Positions 45,278 through 54,088 are shown, numbered from the stretch's first letter. The stretch: 64,000 bases of DNA from Dokdonia donghaensis DSW-1 (GCF_001653755.1 NZ_CP015125.1:2799501-2863500); one strand, 5' to 3'. Notes: a model not told the origin generated them from the letters alone. Made by a program: numbers and translations.

Positions 45278-45681
45278 ATAAATACATTTCGACAGCCAAG
45301 AAATTACTATTTAAATTTCTCTTAGGGTGCTATCTGTTTCGGCGCGCAAAAATACAACCTTTAAAGATTACCAGAAAAACTTATTTTAATTTTTTGGCAA
45401 AACTTTATGAATCGTTGATTTTATGACACTTACACTCACAAAATAAGTTCAACTATAACGTTTTAGCATATTTTAATGTAATTTAATACAAGTATAAGAT
45501 TACTTAAAACGTCAATTGTCACATACTATAACACAAAAATAATTCAGAAAACACGACCAACTACTAGGTATAACACCATTTTAACATACGGGTATATACC
45601 TCTTTTTACACCTCTATGAGCTGGGGTATAAAAAAACCCAAACACTAGGTTTGGGTTTATAATATTTTATGAGATGCTATC
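45278..45681. other. 404-base intergenic region
   Basis: AT-rich. Apart from the mltG terminator (45634-45658) and a possible -7 element of the lysozyme-like gene (45347-45354), I see nothing I can support. Confidence 0.5.
45634..45658 (-). terminator. Rho-independent terminator of the dapF-mltG operon
   Basis: AAACCCAAAC (45634-45643) pairs with GTTTGGGTTT (45649-45658), with T-run on the minus strand. Confidence 0.8.
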
Positions 45682-46725
45682 TTAACGATGGATCTTCTTG
45701 CTGTTTATCCATCTTCTATATGCGGCACTATTTGCATTATGTTGCGATAGTGTCTTTGCAAACTTGTGGTACCCAAAATTTTCTACATCTGCCACAAAGT
45801 AATAGTAGTTGTGTTTCTCTGGATTAAGTACTGCCTGTATTGCTGTTACGTCTGGCATAAAAATAGGTCCGGGTGGTATCCCTCTATTTCTATAGGTGTT
45901 ATAAGGAGAGTCTGTCTCTAGGTCTTTATAGAGTACACGCTTTATCACCATATCCCAGTCATTTTTTGTGCGCTTTACGGCATATATAACGGTAGGATCT
46001 GCGTCTAGTTTTATTCCCTTTTTGAGTCTGTTAAGGTATACGCCTGCTACTCGTGGTCGCTCATCTGTCTTTGCGGTTTCCTTCTGTACGATAGACGCAA
46101 GTGAGTACACCTCTGCCGGTGTGAGGTTTAATTTATCGGCTTTTGCGCGTCTGGTTTTATTCCAGAATTTTTTGTGCTCACTAAGCATTCTCGCTCTAAA
46201 ATCTTCGGCGCTGGTGTTCCAGAAAAACTCATAACTGTTAGGAATATACATCGTAAGTGCTGTATCCTTATTAAAATCGTGCTCCCGTAAAAAGTTTACA
46301 TCTAGCATTGCATTAATAAGTGAGGTACTGTCTGCCTCTATCTGTGTGGCGATACGGCCTGCCATATCTTCTAGGCGCTCTTGATTATTAAAAGCCACCT
46401 TTACCGGTGTATTTTTAATGCGTATGGTATTAATAATGTCATTATTACTCATACCCTTTTTAATAATATAGTGACCCGGTTTTACATTAGTCACATATCC
46501 CTTTTTCTGAGCGACAGATGCAAAGGCATCTACATCTTTAAGTAATGGTGTAAGCTCTGCCGTTACATCATTAAAATCTGCTCCCGTAGGGATGTATAAA
46601 TGAGCGCGCTCATTATTAAACGCTGTGTTATCAGAAAAAATAGCGTCATAAACTGTGTAGGCAAAAATACCGCCTACTACTACGCCCACTATCCCTATGA
46701 TTAAAAGTATTCTCTTGATGTACAT
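45682..46725 (-). CDS. mltG: Endolytic murein transglycosylase MltG
   Basis: A 347-residue protein with one N-terminal membrane helix (ILLIIGIVGVVVGGIFAYTVY), a LysM-like region and the YceG domain. The catalytic Glu is in LASIVQKETAKTDERPRVAGVYLNRLKKG, followed by DADPTVIYAV and PYNTYRNRGIPPGPI, all diagnostic. MltG cuts nascent glycan strands in the periplasm. Its start abuts the stop of the GNAT gene, so dapF, GNAT and mltG form one operon. Confidence 0.95.
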   Translation of the reverse strand: MYIKRILLIIGIVGVVVGGIFAYTVYDAIFSDNTAFNNERAHLYIPTGADFNDVTAELTPLLKDVDAFASVAQKKGYVTNVKPGHYIIKKGMSNNDIINTIRIKNTPVKVAFNNQERLEDMAGRIATQIEADSTSLINAMLDVNFLREHDFNKDTALTMYIPNSYEFFWNTSAEDFRARMLSEHKKFWNKTRRAKADKLNLTPAEVYSLASIVQKETAKTDERPRVAGVYLNRLKKGIKLDADPTVIYAVKRTKNDWDMVIKRVLYKDLETDSPYNTYRNRGIPPGPIFMPDVTAIQAVLNPEKHNYYYFVADVENFGYHKFAKTLSQHNANSAAYRRWINSKKIHR

Positions 46726-47274
46726 TTATAATATGTGTTGATATAATAATTCGTTTGTAAATGATTCTTCACCTGTGGTGAGGTCGCGCCTGCGTCTCCA
46801 TTCTTTTTTTATACCCACAAGCTCAAACCCTGCTTTTTCAAAAAGTGCTATGCTTGCTTTATTATCTTCTCCTATGTTTGCATATAACTGGTGCATATGG
46901 AGATGTGTCTTTGCATACTTTTTAAGTAAGGCTATCGCCTCACTGGCATATCCCTTGCGCTTTTCTGTTTCGGTTGCAATCACAACGCCCACTCCCGCGC
47001 GCAGATTGTGAGGATCAAAGTCAAAGAGGTCTATAAGACCCAAAAAAGCTCCAGAGGTTACCTCACAAATGGCAAGACGCAACTGTCGCATCTCAAAAAT
47101 ATCTTTATGCGCATTTGCCAGGTATTCTTTAAGTACAAACTTTGAGTATGGCGCTAGCGTCTCCCCTACAAACCAGAGTGCCTCATTATTTTCTATCTCA
47201 TAAAGCGCCTCTATATCTTCTAGCTCTAGCGCTCGTAAAGCCGTACGTGTGCCTCGTAGTGTTAACATTGCCAC
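46726..47274 (-). CDS. GNAT acetyltransferase, RimJ/RimL type
   Basis: A 182-residue acetyltransferase. TLRGTRTALRALELEDIEALYEIEN is the usual N-terminal strand and helix. The acetyl-CoA loop is in ATETEKRKGYASEAIALLKKYA, and NIGEDNKASIALFEKAGFELVGIKKEWRRR follows. Substrate unknown; RimJ/L proteins acetylate N-termini or small molecules. It overlaps dapF by 13 bases and abuts mltG. Confidence 0.85.
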   Translation of the reverse strand: MAMLTLRGTRTALRALELEDIEALYEIENNEALWFVGETLAPYSKFVLKEYLANAHKDIFEMRQLRLAICEVTSGAFLGLIDLFDFDPHNLRAGVGVVIATETEKRKGYASEAIALLKKYAKTHLHMHQLYANIGEDNKASIALFEKAGFELVGIKKEWRRRRDLTTGEESFTNELLYQHIL

Positions 47275-48041
47275 TCTCCTTTAAAAACAAAGGTCGCAGG
47301 ACCTATAAGAAATACGTCTGTATAACCCGTCGCTGTTTTTGTAAAAGACACCGCTAGTTTACCCCCCTCTACGTCCAGTTGTATATTATTTTTTGAAGTC
47401 ACACCATTGTGGTGTACTGCAATTGCCACGGCGGTAACTCCCGTACCACAGCTCAAGGTCTCATCTTCTACCCCACGCTCATAGGTGCGCACGGCAAAGT
47501 GACCATCTTCTAGCTCTTGTACAAAGTTTATATTGCTTCCAGCCTCTCCATAAAGCGCTCCATAACGTATGGCTGCACCTTCTTCTTTTACCCCAACGGC
47601 TTTTACGTCACTCACCATTTTAATGTGATGTGGTGACCCAGTATCTAGAAAACTATATTCTGGTGTTGTTTTAATTTCTGCAACATCTTGCATTTTAAGA
47701 TGTACAATTCCATCCTTTACGGTGGCCTCGTGCATCCCATCTACCGCTTCAAAGGTGGCGTGGGTATCTATGATTGATAACGCTTTCGCGAAAGCGACCA
47801 AACATCGCCCACCATTACCGCACATACTACTCTCATTACCATCTGCATTATAATACACCATTCTAAAATCTGCCGAAGGGTGACTTTCTAGCAGCATCAA
47901 ACCGTCTGCCCCTATGCCAAATTTACGGTCACAGAGTTGTGCAACAAGTTTGGTATCATCTTTGGGAAATACATCTAGACGGTTATCTATGATTACAAAA
48001 TCATTACCGGTGCCTTGATATTTTGAAAAAGAAATTGTCAT
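47262..48041 (-). CDS. dapF: Diaminopimelate epimerase
   Basis: A 259-residue enzyme that converts LL- to meso-diaminopimelate for lysine and cell-wall synthesis. The two catalytic cysteines are Cys74 (SSMCGNGGRC) and Cys198 (TLSCGTGVTAVA). KYQGTGNDFVIID starts the first half. A copy of the dispersed palindrome is in frame just after the first catalytic loop, encoding AFAKA. First gene of the dapF-GNAT-mltG operon, all related to cell envelope except the GNAT. Confidence 0.96.
   Translation of the reverse strand: MTISFSKYQGTGNDFVIIDNRLDVFPKDDTKLVAQLCDRKFGIGADGLMLLESHPSADFRMVYYNADGNESSMCGNGGRCLVAFAKALSIIDTHATFEAVDGMHEATVKDGIVHLKMQDVAEIKTTPEYSFLDTGSPHHIKMVSDVKAVGVKEEGAAIRYGALYGEAGSNINFVQELEDGHFAVRTYERGVEDETLSCGTGVTAVAIAVHHNGVTSKNNIQLDVEGGKLAVSFTKTATGYTDVFLIGPATFVFKGEWQC
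47781..47796. repeat. Dispersed 16-base palindrome inside dapF
   Basis: Exact CGCTTTCGCGAAAGCG encoding Ala-Phe-Ala-Lys-Ala, eight codons after the first catalytic Cys region. Confidence 0.9.
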
Positions 48042-48158
48042 TTATGCTCAATATAAGCGACAAAAGTAGCAAATATCAAACTCCTTTTTGATGTTAAATG
48101 CCAGTTAAATAGAAACCCACAGAATACTAAATTTTTAATTTTAACGATTATTGATAAA

Positions 48159-49577
48159 ATGCTAAGGACTATGAAAAAAATCGGAGGAACATTCTTAATC
48201 GCCTTACTAGCCGGCGCAATAACGCTAGGATCTTATAAATTATTTATAGAAGAGCCTACACAAGTAGTCTCAACCCCAGTACAGACACAAACCACCCCTG
48301 CCTATACCCCTGTAAATTATGAAGCACTTGCGGCAGCTGCCAGCGGTGTAGATTTTACAGAAGCGGCAGAGCGCACGGTAAATGGTGTGGTGCACGTAAA
48401 AAATGTACAGGTGTACAAGCAACCGCGTAATATGATGGAATATTTACGTGGTGGCGGACAAACTAATAAAGGCATTGTAGGTGCCGGTAGTGGTGTGATT
48501 ATCTCTGGAGATGGATACATTATTACAAATAACCACGTGATAGATGGCGCCTCTGAGGTAGAGGTCACGCTTAATAACAATAAAACCTTTATGGCAGAAG
48601 TGATAGGCAAAGATGCAAAGGCAGATATTGCGATCCTTAAAATAGATGCTGGTGAGGAGTTGCCTTATATCCCCTTTGGCGATAGTGATGCTACAAAGGT
48701 GGGAGAATGGGTACTTGCCGTAGGAAACCCTTTTAACCTTACCTCTACCGTTACCGCAGGTATCGTCTCTGCAAAGGCAAGAGATATAGATGAGCGTGAT
48801 GCAAACTTCCAGTCTTTTATACAAACAGATGCAGCTATTAACCCTGGTAACAGTGGTGGAGCACTTGTAAATATTTTTGGTGAGCTGGTAGGGATTAACA
48901 CGGCTATTACCTCACAAACGGGATCTTATGTAGGGTATGCCTTTGCCGTACCGTCTAACAATGCTCGTAAGATTATGGAAGACATTATGCAATATGGCTC
49001 TGTACAAAAAGGCATACTAGGAGTTACTGGTGGTACCCTTAATGCTGCCATTGCAGAAGATCAAGACCTGAGCACTACAGAGGGCTTTTATGTAGCCAGT
49101 GTAGAGTATGAGAGTGGTGCAGAGCAAGCAGGTATTACTACTGGTGATATTATCAAGAAACTTGACAATGTAAATATCACTAAGTTTTCTGACCTCTCTG
49201 GATACATTAATACCAAGCGACCTAATGATATTATACAAGTAGAGATCTTACGTGACGATGAGCTTATAACCCTACCCGTAAAACTAGTAAAGTCTGTCAC
49301 TTTTGATATAGAACGACTAGGGATACAGGTAAAAAATGCCTCTCCAAAAGACCTTAACAAGTACAAAGCCAAAAATGGGGTTGTAATAAGCCAGACTCTT
49401 ACAGAAGCAATGAAACGCTACCGCATAGAGGGGCTGGTTATATCTGAAATAGACGATGTTATGGTAAACTCTATAGATGACGTAAAAGAAATTTTTAAAA
49501 ATAAAAGCGCAAACGAGCCTGTGAGTATCGTATTTGTAGATCAAAAAGGAGAGCGCAACCGCTTTATTTTTGACTAA
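48159..49577 (+). CDS. HtrA/Deg-family serine protease
   Basis: A 472-residue periplasmic protease. A membrane or signal segment (IGGTFLIALLAGAITLGSY) is followed by the trypsin-like domain with His126 (ITNNHVIDG), Asp156 (KADIAILKID) and Ser232 (NPGNSGGALVN). PDZ1 is around residues 275-370 and a divergent PDZ2 at 390-470. It degrades or refolds misfolded envelope proteins. The start may be the second Met (48171, MKKIGG). The gene is divergent from dapF. Confidence 0.93.
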   Translation: MLRTMKKIGGTFLIALLAGAITLGSYKLFIEEPTQVVSTPVQTQTTPAYTPVNYEALAAAASGVDFTEAAERTVNGVVHVKNVQVYKQPRNMMEYLRGGGQTNKGIVGAGSGVIISGDGYIITNNHVIDGASEVEVTLNNNKTFMAEVIGKDAKADIAILKIDAGEELPYIPFGDSDATKVGEWVLAVGNPFNLTSTVTAGIVSAKARDIDERDANFQSFIQTDAAINPGNSGGALVNIFGELVGINTAITSQTGSYVGYAFAVPSNNARKIMEDIMQYGSVQKGILGVTGGTLNAAIAEDQDLSTTEGFYVASVEYESGAEQAGITTGDIIKKLDNVNITKFSDLSGYINTKRPNDIIQVEILRDDELITLPVKLVKSVTFDIERLGIQVKNASPKDLNKYKAKNGVVISQTLTEAMKRYRIEGLVISEIDDVMVNSIDDVKEIFKNKSANEPVSIVFVDQKGERNRFIFD

Positions 49578-49598
49578 GTCACTCGCGTTTTAAAACTT

Positions 49599-49634
49599 AT
49601 AACCCTTTCAGATGCTGGAGGGGTTATTTTTTTT
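49599..49634 (+). terminator. Probable terminator of the HtrA gene
   Basis: TAACCC (49600-49605) pairs with GGGTTA (49621-49626); the loop contains an inner CAG/CTG pair; T-run to 49634. Confidence 0.6.
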
Positions 49635-49658
49635 GGGAAAAATTCATTTACGAAAACG

Positions 49659-49689
49659 TTTGAGTAACAGACAGAAATGGCTACTTTTG
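49659..49689 (+). promoter_or_regulatory. Bacteroidota-type promoter of the GAPDH gene
   Basis: TTTG (49659-49662), 19-base spacer, TACTTTTG (49682-49689), a full match to TTTG-N19/20-TAnnTTTG. A palindrome (49710-49725) then falls in the untranslated leader. Confidence 0.65.
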
Positions 49690-49709
49690 CACAAAATTTT
49701 GAAAAATTA

Positions 49710-49725
49710 CGCTTTCGCGAAAGCG
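49710..49725. repeat. Dispersed 16-base palindrome in GAPDH leader
   Basis: Exact CGCTTTCGCGAAAGCG, transcribed ahead of the GAPDH start. Confidence 0.9.
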
Positions 49726-49761
49726 TACAAAAAAAACAATGTAACGTTTTAGTATCTTACT

Positions 49762-51204
49762 ATGAGTCAATCAGAAACATACGAAAAAGAACTTTCCTTT
49801 CAAGCAGACCGCCGAAGAGCCACTGTAGAATTTATTAAAATAGCTAGCGACCTATGGTATGATAATGCTATAGAGCTTGTACTATTTAGAAACCAAGTGA
49901 TGGATCGCAACGTGAGTCAGATTTTAGACCTGCACGAGTATGCAGGAGCCTTTGTAGGGAAGCCTATCTCTATTTTTGATAGTGTAGAGATCGCTCAGGC
50001 TATAAAGCAACTAGACTTGCCACCATCTAAGCTAGATATAGGTAAGCTTACGTATGAGTACCACCTAGAAGAAAATGAAAACGCAACGAGCTTTATTGCA
50101 CAACGCCTTAAACCTGCACAGCAGGCAGCGCCTATAGAGCCTAAGGATGTGGTTCTTTACGGTTTTGGCCGTATAGGGCGTCTTGTAGCCAGAGAGCTTA
50201 TGACGCGCACGGGTAAGGGCAGCCAGTTACGCCTAAGAGCTGTGGTTACAAGAGGTAAGATAGATGCCGGTATACTTGAGAAAAGAGCCGGGCTTCTTAA
50301 AAGTGACTCTGTACACGGTGACTTTACAGGTACCGTCTCTGTAGATGTAGAAAATCAAGCCCTCATTATAAACGGTACTACGGTAAATATTATAAGTGCA
50401 AATGCACCAGAAGATATAGACTATACCGCTTATGGTATAAAAGATGCCCTTGTGATAGATAACACGGGTGCCTTTAGAGATAAAGAGCAACTAAGCAGGC
50501 ACCTAGTAAGTAAGGGTGTGGCAAAGGTATTACTTACCGCTCCTGGTAAAGGAATCCCTAACATTGTGCACGGTGTAAACCACCAAGAGCACAACCCAGA
50601 TGAGGTACAAATCTTTAGTGCAGCATCTTGTACTACAAATGCAATTACACCTATTCTTAAAGCCATAGATGACACCCTAGGTGTACAAACAGGTCACCTA
50701 GAGACCATACACGCATATACAAACGACCAGAACCTGGTAGATAATATGCACAGTAAGTACCGCCGTGGTAGAGCCGCTGCTCTTAATATGGTGATTACAG
50801 AAACTGGTGCTGGTGCGGCAGTGAGTAAGGCGTTACCACATTTTGAAGGGAAGCTTACCTCAAACGCGATACGTGTACCTGTGCCTAACGGATCTCTAGC
50901 AATACTTAACCTAGAGCTTACAAAAGAGACAAGCATAGAAGGGATAAACACACTTCTTAAAAAGTATGCCCTAGAGGGTGAGCTTGTAGAGCAAATTAAA
51001 TACTCAATAGATAATGAGCTCGTGTCTAGCGACATTATAGGCTCATCTGCTCCTAGTATTTATGACAGTAATGCCACTATCGTACGTAAAGATGGTAAAA
51101 ATGTACTCCTTTACATCTGGTATGATAATGAGTATGGATACAGCCACCAGGTGATACGCCTTGCAAAATACATTTCTAAAGTACGTAGGTTTACGTATTA
51201 CTAG
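49762..51204 (+). CDS. gap: Glyceraldehyde-3-phosphate dehydrogenase, long form
   Basis: A 480-residue GAPDH, longer than the usual 330. About 125 extra N-terminal helical residues precede the Rossmann domain (KDVVLYGFGRIGRLVAREL). The catalytic Cys is in SAASCTTNAITPILKAI, followed by ETIHAYTNDQNLVDN, YRRGRAAALNMVITETGAGAAVSKALPHFEGKLTSNAIRVP and WYDNEYGYSHQV. It interconverts glyceraldehyde-3-phosphate and 1,3-bisphosphoglycerate. Long-form GAPDHs coexist with the short form in other bacteria and may serve gluconeogenesis; that is inference for this protein. Confidence 0.92.
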   Translation: MSQSETYEKELSFQADRRRATVEFIKIASDLWYDNAIELVLFRNQVMDRNVSQILDLHEYAGAFVGKPISIFDSVEIAQAIKQLDLPPSKLDIGKLTYEYHLEENENATSFIAQRLKPAQQAAPIEPKDVVLYGFGRIGRLVARELMTRTGKGSQLRLRAVVTRGKIDAGILEKRAGLLKSDSVHGDFTGTVSVDVENQALIINGTTVNIISANAPEDIDYTAYGIKDALVIDNTGAFRDKEQLSRHLVSKGVAKVLLTAPGKGIPNIVHGVNHQEHNPDEVQIFSAASCTTNAITPILKAIDDTLGVQTGHLETIHAYTNDQNLVDNMHSKYRRGRAAALNMVITETGAGAAVSKALPHFEGKLTSNAIRVPVPNGSLAILNLELTKETSIEGINTLLKKYALEGELVEQIKYSIDNELVSSDIIGSSAPSIYDSNATIVRKDGKNVLLYIWYDNEYGYSHQVIRLAKYISKVRRFTYY

Positions 51205-51251
51205 AATGAGACGTTCTTCCATTAAGTATGTGATTGTACATACTTTTTAAG

Positions 51252-51278
51252 TAAAGCCATCTTTATAAGATGGCTTTA
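51252..51278. terminator. Terminator between GAPDH and recombinase genes
   Basis: TAAAGCCATCTT (51252-51263) pairs with AAGATGGCTTTA (51267-51278) around TAT. Confidence 0.75.
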
Positions 51279-51346
51279 CTGTTTTTAAGGTTTACCGTTT
51301 CTGTATCTATCGCGGCATTATCTGTCTGTAATAACTGTTTTTTTTA

Positions 51347-51362
51347 CGCTTTCGCGAAAGCG
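51347..51362. repeat. Dispersed 16-base palindrome, last copy before the array
   Basis: Exact CGCTTTCGCGAAAGCG, 9 bases from the 3' end of the recombinase gene. No copy exists in the remaining 12.6 kb. Confidence 0.9.
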
Positions 51363-51370
51363 TAATAAGG

Positions 51371-52195
51371 TTATAAAAAATCTAATGGGCTTTTTACCTG
51401 TTGCATAGATCTGGTGGTCACGTGGGTGTAAACCATTGTGGTTTTTATATCACTGTGACCTAGTAGTTCTTGTATCATACGTAAGTCTGTACCACTATCC
51501 ATAAGGTGCGTGGCATAGGCGTGACGTAGGCTGTGCAGGGTTACTTTTTTTTGTATTTGGGCTTTTTTGCAACTCGCTCTAAAAACCGAACGAAGGCTAG
51601 CGGCGGTATATTGCGGCTTAGACTGCCCCTCAAAGAGATAATCTGTAGGTTTATATTCTTGATAATACGCCCGCAATAAAGGTTTGAGACTTTCTGGAAA
51701 AGGGAGCTGGCGGTCCTTTTTACCTTTGGCTGCTTTTATGGTGATGGTGTTGCGCTTTTTATCTATGGCGGCAAGACGTAAATCTACAAGCTCACCTACG
51801 CGTAAACCCAGTGCATATATGGTAGTGAGGGCGGCTTTATGTTTTAAATTTATGGTGTGGTCTAGTATATTTTTTACCTCATAGGTAGAGAGTATATCTG
51901 GCAGTACACGCTGCGGAGAGCGCGGTCGCAGGGTGCTTAGGTCTATCTCTTGCCTGAGGGCTTCTTTATAATATAGACTTACGGCGCTTATGAGCTGCTT
52001 CTGGGTGTTAAAGGTATATTCTTTTTTTAAAATAAAATCTCTTAGTGTTGTGATAAGGTATGACGGGTCAAGCCGGTCTAGGGGACGACTGTCACCTAGG
52101 TAATTTTGATAGCTTACTAGCAAACCTATGTAAGTGGTGACGGTGCTATCACTGTACCGCTTTGCTGTTAATATTGTGTTAAAATTATCAAACAT
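51371..52195 (-). CDS. Tyrosine recombinase, IntI-like but without the IntI-specific helix
   Basis: A 274-residue site-specific recombinase. The N-terminal SAM-like DNA-binding domain spans about residues 1-85. The catalytic set is complete: Arg132 (ALGLRVGEL), Lys157 (KAAKGKKDR), His221 and Arg224 (HSLRHAYATH), His247 (LLGHSDIKTT) and Tyr256 (MVYTHV). The end QQVKSPLDFL closely resembles the VRSPLD tail of integron integrases. The roughly 20-residue extra helix that IntI proteins carry before the TLHSLRH motif, which binds the folded attC site, seems absent. It reads away from an array of cassettes on the opposite strand, the layout of intI and its array. The simplest role is integration and excision of those cassettes. 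Direct repeats overlap its start codon and could allow autoregulation. Housekeeping XerC/XerD is the main alternative. Confidence 0.9.
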   Translation of the reverse strand: MFDNFNTILTAKRYSDSTVTTYIGLLVSYQNYLGDSRPLDRLDPSYLITTLRDFILKKEYTFNTQKQLISAVSLYYKEALRQEIDLSTLRPRSPQRVLPDILSTYEVKNILDHTINLKHKAALTTIYALGLRVGELVDLRLAAIDKKRNTITIKAAKGKKDRQLPFPESLKPLLRAYYQEYKPTDYLFEGQSKPQYTAASLRSVFRASCKKAQIQKKVTLHSLRHAYATHLMDSGTDLRMIQELLGHSDIKTTMVYTHVTTRSMQQVKSPLDFL

Positions 52196-52311
52196 TCGTT
52201 TATACGCTGAAAATCGAGATTGCTCAATATAAGCAAAAACATTCGTTTATACACCCAACGTTAGTGTGATAACTAGTAAGTTTTTAGTAACTTGCGTTTA
52301 TATAACCGTGG
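52190..52311. other. Candidate primary attachment site (attI-like)
   Basis: Two exact copies of AAACATTCGTTTATAC lie at 52190-52205 and 52237-52252, 47 bases apart. A related GCGTTTATATAACC runs straight into the first array junction (about 52294-52307, junction before GTGG at 52308). Direct integrase-binding repeats beside the insertion point are the hallmark of attI. The first repeat contains the recombinase start codon. Inferred from arrangement; no experiment. Confidence 0.5.
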
Positions 52312-52741
52312 CGGCTGATTGCCCAAGGGGCTCGCAGACCACGATAAAATAAGCTACACAAAAGGCAGTTGCATACTTGGTCATTACCGCAATCGTATGG
52401 CTACGCTTCAAAATCACATAACCGCCAGTACAAGCATCATCATCAAGTCATAGCACAAAAGGATTATAAGGCAAACCCGCTAGGATTTTAAAGCTCCCAC
52501 CCTACTCAATCAGCCGCCACAGGCCACTACTCAAAAATGCCTAGGGCATATATCTTAAGTATAGAAAGCTCACACGTAGTTGCAACCAGACACAACTATT
52601 ACATAACGCGAATACGACATTTTTGAAAGCTCTATGCGCGGCGACAGATCCACAAATAAGTGTATATTTAGACAATCAATTAAAAAACAAATAAATACAG
52701 GCTAACCAGCAAAATGCCGCACTCGCTTTATGTAGTGGCCT
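52308..52741 (+). repeat. Non-coding array element, copy 1 (434 bases)
   Basis: The first element after the attI-like site. It begins GTGGCGGCTGATTG and has the complementary CAATCAGCCGCCAC at 52507-52520. Directly after that, AGGCCACTAC (52521-52530) pairs with GTAGTGGCCT (52732-52741) at the right end. So it has a body of about 200 bases bounded by one inverted repeat and a right part of about 220 bases bounded by another. No open frame of note. ATGCCTAGGGCAT is a small inner palindrome. The left end folds (CGTGG...CTG with CAG...CCACG). TATATTTA near 52664 resembles a -7 element but has no -33 partner. Confidence 0.9.
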
Positions 52742-52750
52742 GTTATGTGC
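52742..52750 (+). other. Left recombination half-site of gene unit 1
   Basis: GTTATGTGC, the exact reverse complement of GCACATAAC (53504-53512) at the right end of unit 1. This pairing is unique to unit 1. Confidence 0.75.
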
Positions 52751-52776
52751 AAGCTGAACAAACATCGTGCTGAACA

Positions 52777-53511
52777 ATGAAATACAGTAAAGACGACATA
52801 TTACAAATGTTGATTTCTCAATATCAATTTCAAATTGAATTTGACCCAGTTGTTGTTAAAGGAATGGATTTTGATTTTGAAAGTTCAATCTTTGAGTGGA
52901 TAGACGCGTGTGATTTGGTTGACCCAAAAACATTAGCAAAAATCTATCACACAGAATTTAGAATAGACAGACCTCTTTCTGAATTAGAAAATATTTTAAT
53001 AGACGAGAATAACAGAACTGTATCTGACTTTTGTGATTACATTTCTAAATATGCAAAAAGAGAAAATATTGAACCAATTAAATTATTGGGACAAAATTGC
53101 CAAACCGCATCAATATTTAGAACATTAAAACAAAATCTGACTGAAAAAGGAGCTGACACGACTGAATTAAAACCGAGTTCTGAAATCAATCCTTTTTTCC
53201 TAAAATATGGTGGGATTTTAATTGATGAAGTCAATAGAATTGCGCCAGGAACAATGTCTGAATTTGAATATAAATCACATAAATTGTCTCGGATTGGACG
53301 AAACATTATGTTTATCGGAATTTTGGCAATGATTGGAATATGGTCGATTTGGAATTTCAATTGGTGGCTGACTTTACCAATAATAATCGGAATTGTGATG
53401 TTCCAAATTGGAGACAAAAAGCAACCAGAAAAATTAAATCTTGGTGGATTTCAAAACTTCCGAGAATTGATTTACGGAATGGAAAATAAATTAAAAAAAG
53501 CCAGCACATAA
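52777..53511 (+). CDS. Cassette gene 1: unknown protein with two membrane helices near the C-terminus
   Basis: A 244-residue protein I do not recognise. Residues 1-165 are soluble, helical and acidic. Two adjacent membrane helices (NIMFIGILAMIGIWSIWNF, WWLTLPIIIGIVMFQIG) occupy about residues 182-218, and a basic tail ends YGMENKLKKAST. The start ATG follows the left half-site by 26 bases. Its stop codon TAA is part of the right half-site GCACATAAC, so coding and recombination sequence overlap. AT-rich codon use (AAA, GAA, TTT, GGA) differs from the core genes to the left. Confidence 0.75.
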   Translation: MKYSKDDILQMLISQYQFQIEFDPVVVKGMDFDFESSIFEWIDACDLVDPKTLAKIYHTEFRIDRPLSELENILIDENNRTVSDFCDYISKYAKRENIEPIKLLGQNCQTASIFRTLKQNLTEKGADTTELKPSSEINPFFLKYGGILIDEVNRIAPGTMSEFEYKSHKLSRIGRNIMFIGILAMIGIWSIWNFNWWLTLPIIIGIVMFQIGDKKQPEKLNLGGFQNFRELIYGMENKLKKAST

Positions 53512-53629
53512 CAATGGCTATAAGTAATTGCTTGTTCTCGCCTACTTCTGAAAATCCTCGCGGATTTTCAGCTTGGTGTGTACTTGCCAAGTTAAGTGCT
53601 AACCCACGCAACTACTCATAGCCGAGACC
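53504..53629 (+). repeat. attC-like site 1 (short type)
   Basis: After GCACATAAC the outer arms are GGCTAT-A-AGTA-A-TTGC and GCAA-C-TACT-C-ATAGCC: perfect pairing broken only at two spots, A opposite C. The inner part has GAAAATCC...GGATTTTC. 126 bases, ending at the junction before GTGG (53630). Confidence 0.75.
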
Positions 53630-54065
53630 GTGGCGGCTGATTGCCCAAGGGGCTCGCAGACCACGATAAAATAAGCCACACAAAAGGCAGTTGCATACTT
53701 GGTCATTACCGCAATCGTATGGCTACGCTTCAAAATCACATAACCGCCAGTACAAGCATCATCATCAAGTCATAGCACAAAAGGATTATAAGGCAAACCC
53801 GCTAGGATTTTAAAGCTCCCACCCTACTCAATCAGCCGCCACAGGCCACTACTCAAAAATGTCTAAAGGGCATATATCTTAAGTATAGAAAGCTCACACG
53901 TAGTTGCAACCAGACACAACTATTACATAACGCGAATACGACATTTTTGAAAGCTCTATGCGCGGCGACAGATCCACAAATAAGTGTATATTTAGACAAT
54001 CAATTAAAAAACAAATAAATACAGGCTAACCAGCAAAATGCCGCACTCGCTTTATGTAGTGGCCT
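53630..54065 (+). repeat. Non-coding array element, copy 2 (436 bases)
   Basis: Nearly identical to copy 1. The inner palindrome is altered: ATGTCTAAAGGGCAT instead of ATGCCTAGGGCAT, a two-base insertion plus a change. Confidence 0.9.
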
Positions 54066-54088
54066 GTTGTAAAACATTTGACCAAACA

